DNA from: DASZHJ01 sp035604335
GTDB lineage: Bacteria > Pseudomonadota > Alphaproteobacteria > ATCC43930 > CGMCC-115725
Reading direction: 5' to 3'
DNA: 17,045 bases
NCBI GenBank assembly: GCA_035604335.1
Contig: DATNIT010000217.1
Span: forward strand, 1-17,045
Shown: positions 7,467 through 14,945 of the stretch, piece by piece
Numbering within the stretch: position 1 is the stretch's first letter
How the letters are laid out: each line of letters starts with the position of its first letter
The notes under the pieces: generated by a model
Database searches by the model: none
What the model saw: the letters and a program-made list of their open reading frames with translations, nothing else
What the model was told of the DNA's origin: nothing
Program-made: the position numbers and the translations under genes

Positions 7467-8078
7467 TCAGGAATAGAGCCACGGTTGGCTCAGGCGCTGG
7501 CGCTGCTCGTAGCTGTCGATCGCGGGCGCCTTCTGCATGGTGAGGCCGACGTCGTCGAGGCCGTTCAGGAGGCAGTGCTTGCGGAAGGCGTCGATCTCGA
7601 AATGAATCTTCTCGCCGTCCGGGCGCTCGATGGTCTGCTGCGCGAGGTCGACGGTGAGCCGCGCGTTGGCGCCCTTCTTGGCGTCGTCCATCAGCTGATC
7701 GACGATCTGCTGCGGCAGCTTGATCGGCAGGATGCCGTTCTTGAAGCAGTTGTTGTAGAAAATGTCGGCGAAGCTCGAGGCGATGACGCAGCGGATGCCG
7801 AAATCGAGCAGCGCCCAGGGCGCGTGCTCCCGCGAGGAGCCGCAGCCGAAGTTCTCGCCGGCGACCAGGATCTTGGCGCTGCGATAGGCCGGCTGATTCA
7901 GCACGAAGTCCGGCTTCTCCGAGCCGTCAGCATTGTAGCGCAGCTCGTCGAACAGCACCTTGCCAAGACCGGTGCGTGCGATGGTCTTCAGGTGCTGCTT
8001 CGGGATCACCTTGTCGGTGTCGCAGTTGATGATCGGCAGCGGCGCCGCGATCCCGGTGAGCGTGGTGAATTTTTCCAT
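7467..8078 (-). CDS. leuD: 3-isopropylmalate dehydratase small subunit
   Basis: Forms the LeuCD heterodimer that converts 2-isopropylmalate to 3-isopropylmalate. The 203-residue length is typical of the bacterial small subunit. Features: N-terminal NCDTDKVIPKQHL, the aconitase-swivel loop GENFGCGSSREHAPWAL, SSFADIFYNNCFKNGILPI, and a C-terminal AFRKHCLLNGLDDVGLT. These match the swivel domain that closes over the iron-sulfur active site of LeuC. GAGGAG lies about 8 nt before the ATG. It starts 12 bp after leuC ends, which indicates translation from one mRNA. No leader-peptide attenuator or other leucine-responsive element is visible in this gene's flanks. Confidence 0.97.
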   Translation of the reverse strand: MEKFTTLTGIAAPLPIINCDTDKVIPKQHLKTIARTGLGKVLFDELRYNADGSEKPDFVLNQPAYRSAKILVAGENFGCGSSREHAPWALLDFGIRCVIASSFADIFYNNCFKNGILPIKLPQQIVDQLMDDAKKGANARLTVDLAQQTIERPDGEKIHFEIDAFRKHCLLNGLDDVGLTMQKAPAIDSYEQRQRLSQPWLYS

Positions 8079-8090
8079 CGATACGGCTCC

Positions 8091-9497
<1,407 letters not shown>

Positions 9498-9539
9498 GGA
9501 CGTGATCTCTGAAATTGATGCTGCGCGGACGGGGTTCGC

Positions 9540-9649
9540 CCTTCGACGCGCTCCCTACGGTCGCTTGCTCAGGATGAGGGTGTGCCTTGTTTGAACCGCA
9601 CAATCGCCCTCATCCTGAGCAAGCGCCCTGTTGGGGCGCGCGTCGAAGG
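9540..9649. repeat. Bipartite long palindrome between rplS and leuC
   Basis: Two pairs of perfect arms are nested. CCTTCGACGCGC (9540-9551) pairs with GCGCGTCGAAGG (9638-9649). GCTTGCTCAGGATGAGGG (9563-9580, 18 bp) pairs with CCCTCATCCTGAGCAAGC (9607-9624). The arms are separated by asymmetric internal loops of about 11 and 13 nt, with a central loop of 26 nt. The CTCATCCTGAGC and CCTTCGA words are typical of dispersed extragenic palindromes in alphaproteobacteria. No U-tract follows, so it is not a classical terminator, but it could slow transcription or stabilise the upstream mRNA end. Confidence 0.75.
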
Positions 9650-9655
9650 ACGCGC

Positions 9656-10075
9656 CTAGGCCGGCGTGTCGGGGGCCGTATCGGCGGCGCCGGTCACGGG
9701 CACCTCCGCCTCGGCAGCCTGGCCGCGCTCGGCGATGCGCGCCGCCTTGCCGGTTCGGCCGCGGAGGTAATAGAGCTTGGCGCGGCGCACGGCGCCGTGC
9801 CGCATCACCTCGATCGCGCTGATGCGCGGCGAATAGAGCGGGAAGATGCGCTCTACGCCCTCGCCATAGGAGATCTTGCGCAGCGTGAAGCTGGAGTTGA
9901 GGCCGGCGTTCTTGCGCCCGATGCACACGCCCTCGAAGGCCTGAATGCGCTCGCGCTCGCCTTCCACCACCTTGAGGCTCACTTTGACCGTATCGCCGGG
10001 CGAGAATTCCGGGATCGTCCGGCCGGCCAGCAGCTTCTCGATCTGCTGCGCTTCGAGTGTCTTGAGCACGGTCAT
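9656..10075 (-). CDS. rplS: 50S ribosomal protein L19
   Basis: Structural protein of the large ribosomal subunit at the interface with the 30S subunit. It is 139 residues. The conserved core includes IPEFSPGDTVKVSLKVVEGERERIQAFEGVCIGRKNAGLNSSFTLRK, split here across its usual blocks, followed by GVERIFPLYSPRI, VMRHGAVRRAKLYYLRGRTGKAARI. The last 20 or so residues are an Ala/Glu/Thr-rich tail beyond the L19 core, which is common in alphaproteobacteria. It lies 13 bp after trmD, the last gene of the rpsP-rimM-trmD-rplS block. GAGGTGAT immediately precedes the ATG region. The stop codon lies 7 bp from the edge of the palindromic repeat that separates it from leuC. Confidence 0.96.
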   Translation of the reverse strand: MTVLKTLEAQQIEKLLAGRTIPEFSPGDTVKVSLKVVEGERERIQAFEGVCIGRKNAGLNSSFTLRKISYGEGVERIFPLYSPRISAIEVMRHGAVRRAKLYYLRGRTGKAARIAERGQAAEAEVPVTGAADTAPDTPA

Positions 10076-10088
10076 GGCATCACCTCTT

Positions 10089-10805
10089 TCATCCGTTCTT
10101 CTGCCGAGGCTCGGCGCTTTGCAAGGCGAGCCGGCGTTCCCACAAATCCGGGCGACGCTCCCGCGTCACCCTCTCCCGCTGCTCCTGCCGCCATTGGCGG
10201 ATCCGATCGTGGTGACCGGAGAGCAGCACCTCCGGCACCGCGCGGCCTTCCCAAACCTGCGGCCGCGTGTAGTGCGGATATTCGAGGAGGCCGTCCTCGA
10301 AACTCTCCTCCGCCAGCGTCGCCTGGTCCCCGACCACCCCCGGCAGCAGCCGCACGCAGGCGTCGATGAGCGCGATCGCCGCCGGCTCGCCGCCCGAGAG
10401 CACGAAATCGCCGAGGCTCAACTCCTCGACGCCGCGCGCCTCGATCACCCGCTCGTCCACTCCCTCGTAGCGGCCGCAGAGCAGGCTCACGCCCGGACCC
10501 GCCGCCAGCGCCTTGATCCGCGCCTGGTCCATCAGACGGCCGCGAGGCGAGAGATAAACCACCGGGCCCGGCCCGGCCGCTTCCGCGATCGCGCGATCGA
10601 GCACGTCGGGCCGCATCACCATGCCGGGACCGCCGCCGAACGGCGCATCGTCGACGGTGCGGTGTTTATCGCGCGCAAAACCGCGGATGTCCACTGTTTC
10701 GAGCCGCCAAAGCCCGTCGCTCAAGGCCTTGCCCGCGAGCGAGCAGCCGAGCGGCCCCGGGAACATCTCGGGGAACAGCGTCATCACGGTCGCGGTCCAG
10801 TTCAC
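10089..10805 (-). CDS. trmD: tRNA (guanine-37-N1)-methyltransferase
   Basis: Methylates G37 of tRNAs with S-adenosylmethionine, which prevents +1 frameshifting. From the GTG at 10805 it is 238 residues. Features: VMTLFPEMFPGPLG at the N-terminus; DDAPFGGGPGMVM (52-64); the trefoil-knot SAM site made of YLSPRGR (84-90), LCGRYEGVDERV (109-120) and SLGDFVLSGGE (130-140); and SFEDGLLEYPHYTRP, with Asp171 as the likely catalytic acid/base by family knowledge. The GTG start is chosen because AAGGTG lies 8 nt before it and the protein then begins where TrmD does. The longer in-frame ATG at 10844 would translate through the hairpin repeat and add unrelated basic residues. It is in an operon with rimM (63 bp away) and rplS (13 bp). 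Confidence 0.96.
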   Translation of the reverse strand: MNWTATVMTLFPEMFPGPLGCSLAGKALSDGLWRLETVDIRGFARDKHRTVDDAPFGGGPGMVMRPDVLDRAIAEAAGPGPVVYLSPRGRLMDQARIKALAAGPGVSLLCGRYEGVDERVIEARGVEELSLGDFVLSGGEPAAIALIDACVRLLPGVVGDQATLAEESFEDGLLEYPHYTRPQVWEGRAVPEVLLSGHHDRIRQWRQEQRERVTRERRPDLWERRLALQSAEPRQKNG

Positions 10806-10824
10806 TTCGTTCACCTTTGTTTTC

Positions 10825-10864
10825 CGCGGGCGTCGAGCCGCCACACCAACCCTCGACGCCCGCG
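10825..10864 (-). repeat. Hairpin repeat copy A with G-rich loop, in the trmD leader
   Basis: On the transcribed (minus) strand, CGCGGGCGTCGAG pairs perfectly over 13 bp with CTCGACGCCCGCG. The enclosed 14-nt loop is GGTTGGTGTGGCGG. It lies between the rimM stop (10869) and the trmD Shine-Dalgarno, and GAAAACAA follows the stem. The loop is identical to that of copy B (11867-11906), while the stem differs by two compensatory pairs. The loop has four GG tracts spaced TT, TGT and C, a two-quartet G-quadruplex pattern. Confidence 0.85.
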
Positions 10865-10868
10865 TAAT

Positions 10869-11408
10869 CTACTTGCCGCTCGCGGGTTCCGGAGGCGGCG
10901 TCTCGAACAGCCCCTCCGGCGGGTCGATCACCAGCCGGCCCGCCTCCAGATCCACCACCGGCACCACGCGATTGGTAAACGGCACCATTACCGGCGCGCC
11001 GGCCTCGCGTTTGATCTCCAGGCTGGGCCCGCCGCCGTAATCGTGCACCGCCACCACCTCGCCGAGAGTCGCACCGTCTTTGAGCTCGGCTCGCAACCCC
11101 ACCAGATCATCCCTGTAGAACTCGCCCTCCGCCGGGGCCGGCAGCGCCGAGCGCGGCACGTAGAGCTTGGTCCCCTTGAGCGCCGCCGCGGCATCGCGAT
11201 CTCCGATCCCCTCGACCTCCGCCAGCACCGCGCCGCGCGCCTTGCCGACGACCGTCAGCGAGAACTTGCGCCCGCTGCTTTCGTCCTCGAGCGGCCCGTA
11301 GCTCGCGAAGTCCTCGGGCACCGCCGCGTAGCTCAGGACGCGGACCGCGCCCTTGATGCCGTGAGCGCCGAGCACGAGACCCATGAGCACGCGCCGCCCC
11401 GAGCCCAT
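10869..11408 (-). CDS. rimM: Ribosome maturation factor RimM
   Basis: Binds S19 and helps 30S head assembly and 16S rRNA processing. It is 179 residues, the usual length. The N-terminal RimM barrel starts RRVLMGLVLGAHGIKGAVRVLS. The PRC-barrel part contains EFYRDDLVGLRAE, LGEVVAVHDYGGGPSLEI and VPFTNRVVPVVDLEAGRLVIDPPEGL. Three in-frame starts are possible. The ATG at 11408 is preferred because family members have a few residues before VLxGxxxxAHGIKG and AAAGG lies about 12 nt upstream. The ATG at 11384 is an alternative. It begins 16 bp after the rpsP stop. The open frame further upstream is a GC-rich shadow of rpsP. The C-terminus is a short Pro/Glu-rich tail. Confidence 0.94.
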   Translation of the reverse strand: MGSGRRVLMGLVLGAHGIKGAVRVLSYAAVPEDFASYGPLEDESSGRKFSLTVVGKARGAVLAEVEGIGDRDAAAALKGTKLYVPRSALPAPAEGEFYRDDLVGLRAELKDGATLGEVVAVHDYGGGPSLEIKREAGAPVMVPFTNRVVPVVDLEAGRLVIDPPEGLFETPPPEPASGK

Positions 11409-11424
11409 GAGCCGCGCGGCGCCT

Positions 11425-11814
11425 TTAGGCCTGCGGCGCGGTCTCGGCCGCCGGCGCGGCTGCACCCGCCGCCGCCTCTGCGCCGCCCTCGGCCGACTTC
11501 GCCCGTTCCTGCGCCTTGGCGCGCGGCGCGGACTTCTTCGGCGTTTCGCGGATCTCGGGCTTCGGGCGCAAGCCGGCATCGCCGAGGAAGCGCGCCACCC
11601 GGTCGCTCGGCGTCGCGCCCATCTTGAGCCAATGCTCGATGCGCTCGTTCTTGAGCATCACGCGCTCCTTGTGGCCACGGTCGAGCATCGGGTTATAGGT
11701 GCCGACCTTCTCGATGAAGCGGCCGTCGCGCGGATTGCGGGAGTCCGTCACCACGATCGAATAGAACGGGCGCTTCTTCGCGCCGCCGCGGGTCATGCGA
11801 ATCTTGAGGGCCAT
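11425..11814 (-). CDS. rpsP: 30S ribosomal protein S16
   Basis: Small-subunit assembly protein. It is 129 residues. The conserved S16 core covers about residues 1-80: MALKIRMTRGGAKKRPFYSI, VTDSRNPRDGRFIEKVGTYNP, and ERIEHWLKMGATPSDRVARFL. An Ala/Lys/Glu-rich tail of about 45 residues follows (KKSAPRAKAQERAKSAEG and onward). Such tails are common on alphaproteobacterial S16. The ATG at 11814 has a strong AAGGAGA 4-5 nt upstream. It heads the rpsP-rimM-trmD-rplS block and is 107 bp downstream of the VOC gene. That leader holds one full and one truncated copy of the hairpin repeat just before the Shine-Dalgarno. Confidence 0.97.
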   Translation of the reverse strand: MALKIRMTRGGAKKRPFYSIVVTDSRNPRDGRFIEKVGTYNPMLDRGHKERVMLKNERIEHWLKMGATPSDRVARFLGDAGLRPKPEIRETPKKSAPRAKAQERAKSAEGGAEAAAGAAAPAAETAPQA

Positions 11815-11828
11815 ATGTCTCCTTTCAG

Positions 11829-11855
11829 TTGTTTTCCGCGAGCGTCGAGCCGCGG
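11829..11855 (-). repeat. Truncated hairpin repeat copy C, next to the rpsP ribosome-binding site
   Basis: On the minus strand this reads CCGCGGCTCGACGCTCGCGG followed by AAAACAA. It matches the end of the loop, the right arm (12 of 13 bases of copy A) and the trailing GAAAACAA of the full copies. The left arm and most of the loop are missing. The remnant can still form a 5-bp hairpin (CCGCG 11836-11840 with CGCGG 11851-11855). It ends a few bases before the AAGGAG of rpsP. Confidence 0.7.
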
Positions 11856-11866
11856 GGTTGTTTTTC

Positions 11867-11906
11867 CGCGGCCTTCGAGCCGCCACACCAACCCTCGAAG
11901 GCCGCG
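11867..11906 (-). repeat. Hairpin repeat copy B with G-rich loop, in the rpsP leader
   Basis: On the minus strand CGCGGCCTTCGAG pairs perfectly over 13 bp with CTCGAAGGCCGCG around the 14-nt loop GGTTGGTGTGGCGG, and GAAAAACAA follows. The flanking TTA before and GAAAA(A)CAA after are shared with copy A. Relative to copy A, two stem positions differ, and both partners change together (G-C to C-G and G-C to T-A), which keeps the stem perfect. Confidence 0.85.
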
Positions 11907-11921
11907 TAAGGGGTTGGCTAG

Positions 11922-12311
11922 TCATTCCGGCTGATGTCGCACCGCCTCGACCCGGTAGCCGTCGGGATCGATGATGAAGGCGGCGTAGTACTGCGGGTGA
12001 TACTCCGGCCGAAGGCCCGGCTTGCCGTTGTCGCGGCCTCCAGCGGTGAGCGCCGCCGCGTGGAAGGCATCGACGGCGGCGCGGAACGGCGCGCTGAAGC
12101 AGACGTGCCCATTGAGCGCGGGGCCGTCGGCATTGTGAGTGATCCAAAACGGCAGCGCTTGCTCCTTGAGCGGATGCGGCTCCGCGCGGCCATAACCGGA
12201 GGCATCCTCGACGTCGAACAGGCGGCGATATCCGAGCGGCGCCAGGACCGCGTCGTAGAAGGCGCGGCTCCGCGCGAGGTCGCGCACGGCGAGCGAGACG
12301 TGGTCGATCAT
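11922..12311 (-). CDS. VOC-fold (glyoxalase/bleomycin-resistance-like) protein
   Basis: A 129-residue single-domain vicinal-oxygen-chelate protein. Motifs: MIDHVSLAVRDLARSRAFYDAVLAPLGY at the N-terminus, NGHVCFSAPFRAAVDAFHAAALTAGG in the middle, and YYAAFIIDPDGYRVEAV at the end. His4, His69 and Glu122 fall at the usual metal-ligand positions of the fold, so a metal site is plausible. The substrate cannot be told, since the superfamily covers lyases, dioxygenases and resistance proteins. The start codon overlaps the ffh stop in an ATGA arrangement, so it is translationally coupled to ffh. This is an unusual lodger between ffh and rpsP, although ffh and rpsP are often near each other. Confidence 0.85.
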   Translation of the reverse strand: MIDHVSLAVRDLARSRAFYDAVLAPLGYRRLFDVEDASGYGRAEPHPLKEQALPFWITHNADGPALNGHVCFSAPFRAAVDAFHAAALTAGGRDNGKPGLRPEYHPQYYAAFIIDPDGYRVEAVRHQPE

Positions 12312-13696
12312 CGCCCGAACGGCCTGCTGCCGCGGCCCGGCATGAGGCCGGGGAGCCCGTGGCGCATCAGGCCTTTCTTTCCGAGCTTTTGGGCCTTCCG
12401 CATCATGTCGGACATGTCCTGATACTGCTTCAGGAGCCGGTTCACCTCAGGCACCGTGGTGCCGGAGCCAGCCGCGATCCGCCGACGGCGCGAGCCGTTG
12501 AGCACTTTCGGATTCCGCCGCTCCTTGCGCGTCATGGAGGAGATGATCGCCTCCTGGCGCTTCAGCAGGCTCTCGTCGATGTTGGCCTCGTCGATCTGCT
12601 TCTTGATCTTGCCGATACCCGGCAGCATGCCCATCAGGCTCGACATGCCGCCCATCTTCCTGAGCTGCTTCAGCTGAGAGGCGAGGTCGTCGAGATCGAA
12701 GCTGCCCTTCTGGATCTTGAGCGCGAGCTTCTCGGCGTCTTCCTGCTCGACGGTCTCGGCGGCCTTCTCCACGAGACCGACGATGTCGCCCATGCCGAGG
12801 ATGCGGCCGGCGACCCGGTCGGGCTGGAAAGCCTCGAGCGCGTCGAGCTTCTCGCCGACGCCGACGAACTTGATCGGGCGACCCGTGATTGCGCGCATGG
12901 AGAGCGCGGCGCCGCCGCGCGCGTCGCCGTCGACGCGTGTCAGCACGATCCCGGTGATGCCCACCCGCTCGGCAAAGCTCTTGGCGACGTTGACCGCGTC
13001 CTGGCCGGTGAGGGCATCGGCCACCAGCAAGGTCTCGGTCGGATGGGTCGCATCGCGCACCGCCGCGGCTTCCGCCATCAGCGCCTCGTCGATGTGAAGG
13101 CGGCCGGCGGTGTCGAGCATCAGCACGTCGTATCCCCCGAGCCGCGCGGCCTCGTGGGCGCGCTTGGCGATCGCCACCGGCCGCTCGCCCGCGATGAAGG
13201 GCAGCGTATCGACCGAGACCTGGCGCCCCAGCACGGCGAGCTGCTCTTGCGCGGCGGGCCGCTGCACGTCGAGCGAGGCCATCATCACTTTCTTGCGCTG
13301 GCGCTCCTTCAGGTGCCGCGCGAGCTTCGCGGTGGTGGTGGTCTTGCCCGAGCCTTGCAGCCCCACCATCATGATCACGACCGGCGCGGGCGCGTTGAGG
13401 TCGAGGCCGGCCTCGGCGACCGCGGCATCATCGCCTGCGAGCGTCGCCACCAGATGGTCGTGCACGATCTTGACCACCATCTGGGCCGGCGTCACCGAGC
13501 GGATCACCTCCTGCCCGACAGCCTTCGCCTTCACGCCGTCGACGAAGCTCTTCACCACCGGCAGCGCCACGTCCGCCTCCAGCAGCGCCACGCGGATCTC
13601 GCGCAGCGCCGCCTCGACGTCGGCTTCGCTCAGCGCGCCGCGGCGGCGCAGCCGGTCGAACACTCCTGTCAGGCGATTGCTGAGGCTCTCGAACAT
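12308..13696 (-). CDS. ffh: Signal recognition particle protein Ffh (SRP54)
   Basis: The GTPase of the bacterial signal recognition particle. It binds 4.5S RNA and signal sequences of nascent inner-membrane proteins and docks with FtsY. It is 462 residues. Order: N domain (1 to about 95); G domain with P-loop GLQGSGKTTTT (112-122), SLDVQRPAAQEQL (141-153), DTAGR (195-199) and TRVDGDARGG (253-262, where T-K-x-D is more common, so Arg replaces Lys); and a methionine-rich M domain from about 328, with SRRRRIAAGSGTTVPEVNRLLKQ as the RNA-binding helix. The C-terminus is rich in Gly, Met and Arg. GGAG lies upstream of the ATG. The gene has its own promoter about 185 bp upstream and leads the long minus-strand cluster. 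Confidence 0.97.
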   Translation of the reverse strand: MFESLSNRLTGVFDRLRRRGALSEADVEAALREIRVALLEADVALPVVKSFVDGVKAKAVGQEVIRSVTPAQMVVKIVHDHLVATLAGDDAAVAEAGLDLNAPAPVVIMMVGLQGSGKTTTTAKLARHLKERQRKKVMMASLDVQRPAAQEQLAVLGRQVSVDTLPFIAGERPVAIAKRAHEAARLGGYDVLMLDTAGRLHIDEALMAEAAAVRDATHPTETLLVADALTGQDAVNVAKSFAERVGITGIVLTRVDGDARGGAALSMRAITGRPIKFVGVGEKLDALEAFQPDRVAGRILGMGDIVGLVEKAAETVEQEDAEKLALKIQKGSFDLDDLASQLKQLRKMGGMSSLMGMLPGIGKIKKQIDEANIDESLLKRQEAIISSMTRKERRNPKVLNGSRRRRIAAGSGTTVPEVNRLLKQYQDMSDMMRKAQKLGKKGLMRHGLPGLMPGRGSRPFGR

Positions 13697-13792
13697 CTCC
13701 GCTCCTGGTGTCCCGCGCCTGGAAACTCGCTGGCGAATTTCGGGGAGCGGGCCACCAACTTATTGAACCCGGCATGACCCCAAGGCAGAACG

Positions 13793-13821
13793 GGCCAGTG
13801 CGCGAAACTCGCGGACTGGCC
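13793..13821 (-). other. Hairpin in the untranslated leader of ffh
   Basis: GGCCAGT (13793-13799) pairs with ACTGGCC (13815-13821). After one mismatched position on each side, CGCG (13801-13804) pairs with CGCG (13810-13813) around a 5-nt loop. It lies in the predicted transcribed leader, about 100 nt before the ATG. No U-run follows on the minus strand, so it is not a terminator. Its function is unknown. Confidence 0.6.
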
Positions 13822-13878
13822 GGCCCCGGACGATCGCGCCCGATCAGGCAAACGTACTGCTTCCTGGGAAGCGCGCGG

Positions 13879-13907
13879 ACACTACGGGTGGCCGCCTTTT
13901 CTGTCAA
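13879..13907 (-). promoter_or_regulatory. Sigma-70-type promoter for ffh
   Basis: On the minus strand a perfect -35 TTGACA (13907-13902) is followed after exactly 17 bp by TAGTGT (13884-13879), a fair -10. Transcription would begin near 13872, giving ffh a leader of about 175 nt. This is the best promoter match seen on this strand. Confidence 0.65.
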
Positions 13908-13922
13908 TCGGCCACCCTAAAT

Positions 13923-13953
13923 AACATTCCATAAATGTTGGTTATGATATAAT
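13923..13953 (+). promoter_or_regulatory. Promoter and operator-like palindrome for the TauE/SafE gene
   Basis: A consensus -10 TATAAT (13948-13953) lies about 75 bp before the permease ATG. No clear -35 is present at 16-18 bp. Instead that position is covered by a perfect inverted repeat AACATT-CCATA-AATGTT (13923-13939). A weak -35 covered by a palindrome suggests a regulated promoter. ArsR-type regulators often control TauE/SafE genes, but none is encoded in the window. Confidence 0.5.
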
Positions 13954-14027
13954 CACATCTTTGAACTGGCTGAATTCACCTCCATATCCCAAGATAGGCG
14001 ATCGAGGACCGCGCGAACGGGAACCTT

Positions 14028-14801
14028 ATGATCAATCCGCTGTACTCGCTTTCGGGCTTCGGGGTCGGTCTCCTGGTGGGGATGACAGGGGTCGGGGGCG
14101 GCTCGCTCATGACCCCGCTGCTGATCCTCCTCTTCGGCATTCATCCGGCGACGGCCGTCGGAACCGACCTGCTCTATGCCGCCGCCACGAAGAGCGGCGG
14201 CACGGTGGTGCATGGCATCAACCGCACCATCGATTGGCGGATCGTCGGGCGGCTCGCGTGCGGCAGCGTGCCGATGACGGCGCTGACATTAGCGATGCTC
14301 TCCTACCTCGACATCAAAGGCGACGCGGCGCGCGAGCTCATCACGGCGGTGCTCAGCATCGCGTTGTTCTTCACGGCCGCGGTGCTCATTTTCCGAAGGC
14401 GCGTCCTGGCGTTCTATGCGGCGCACGTCGGCGAGCTCGATGCCCGCAGCACCACGCGGCTCACGATTGCGATGGGTGCGGTGCTGGGCGTGCTCGTCTC
14501 GATCTCATCGGTCGGCGCGGGGGCCATCGGCGTCACCGCCCTGATCCTGCTTTATCCTCACCTGCCCACCGCGCGCATCGTCGGCTCCGACATCGCCCAC
14601 GCCGTGCCGCTGACGCTGGTGGCGGGCATCGGCCATTGGATACTGGGCTCGATCGATTGGCCCCTGCTGGGTTCCCTGCTCGTAGGCTCGCTCCCCGGCA
14701 TCGTCGTCCGCAGCTACATGGCCGCCCGAGTACCGGACCCCATCTTGCGGTTGGGTCTCGCCGGAACTCTTATCGTCGCCGGCAGCAAACTGGTGCTTTA
14801 G
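14028..14801 (+). CDS. Sulfite exporter TauE/SafE family permease
   Basis: A 257-residue polytopic membrane protein of the TauE/SafE (DUF81) family, which moves sulfite, sulfoacetate or related anions. Features: N-terminal FGVGLLVGMTGVGGGSLMTPLLILLFGIHPATAVGTDLLYAAATKSGG, described here in blocks, with the G-x-GGG-x-L-x-TP signature; and the second internal half VLVSISSVGAGAIGVTALILLYPHLP, then GSDIAHAVPLTLVAGIGHW. About seven to eight hydrophobic helices are visible. GGGAA precedes the ATG by about 6 nt. It is divergent from ffh across 331 bp that contain promoters for both. The substrate is unknown, and no sulfur-oxidation genes are nearby. Confidence 0.88.
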   Translation: MINPLYSLSGFGVGLLVGMTGVGGGSLMTPLLILLFGIHPATAVGTDLLYAAATKSGGTVVHGINRTIDWRIVGRLACGSVPMTALTLAMLSYLDIKGDAARELITAVLSIALFFTAAVLIFRRRVLAFYAAHVGELDARSTTRLTIAMGAVLGVLVSISSVGAGAIGVTALILLYPHLPTARIVGSDIAHAVPLTLVAGIGHWILGSIDWPLLGSLLVGSLPGIVVRSYMAARVPDPILRLGLAGTLIVAGSKLVL

Positions 14802-14820
14802 CGCCCGCATTAAGCCGCCG

Positions 14821-14840
14821 TAATCCGCCGCCTCGGATTA
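14821..14840 (+). terminator. Hairpin after the TauE/SafE gene (possible weak terminator)
   Basis: TAATCCG-CCGCCT-CGGATTA is a perfect 7-bp stem with a 6-nt loop, 19 bp after the stop codon. No T-run follows, so intrinsic termination would be weak. It may instead mark the 3' end of the mRNA. Confidence 0.35.
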
Positions 14841-14945
14841 GCCACAACAACATCATGGGTTCGCCGCGGAAGCTCGCCGCCGACGCGGGCGTTCTCTGGG
14901 CGTGTCTCGCTCATGAGACGCTCAACTCACGGGATCCCCAAGGCC

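Noticed and set aside
10806..10844. A longer TrmD starting at the ATG at 10844
   Set aside because: The added residues are translated from the hairpin repeat. A well-placed AAGGTG and the family N-terminus support the GTG at 10805.
10838..10851. A functional thrombin-aptamer-type ligand role for the GGTTGGTGTGG loop
   Set aside because: The match is to an artificial DNA selected in vitro and says nothing about a bacterial ligand. It is used only as evidence that such a base order can form a quadruplex.
11425..11560. The Ala/Lys-rich tail of S16 as an unusual fusion
   Set aside because: Low-complexity C-terminal tails are common on S16 and L19 in alphaproteobacteria, so this is ordinary.
13840..13880. 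A GGAAGCAG string on the minus strand upstream of ffh, reminiscent of the SRP (4.5S) RNA core
   Set aside because: The SRP RNA domain IV needs the full symmetric and asymmetric internal loops with a GGAA tetraloop and flanking pairs. Only the short string is present, with no matching partner strand, so it is not an ffs gene.
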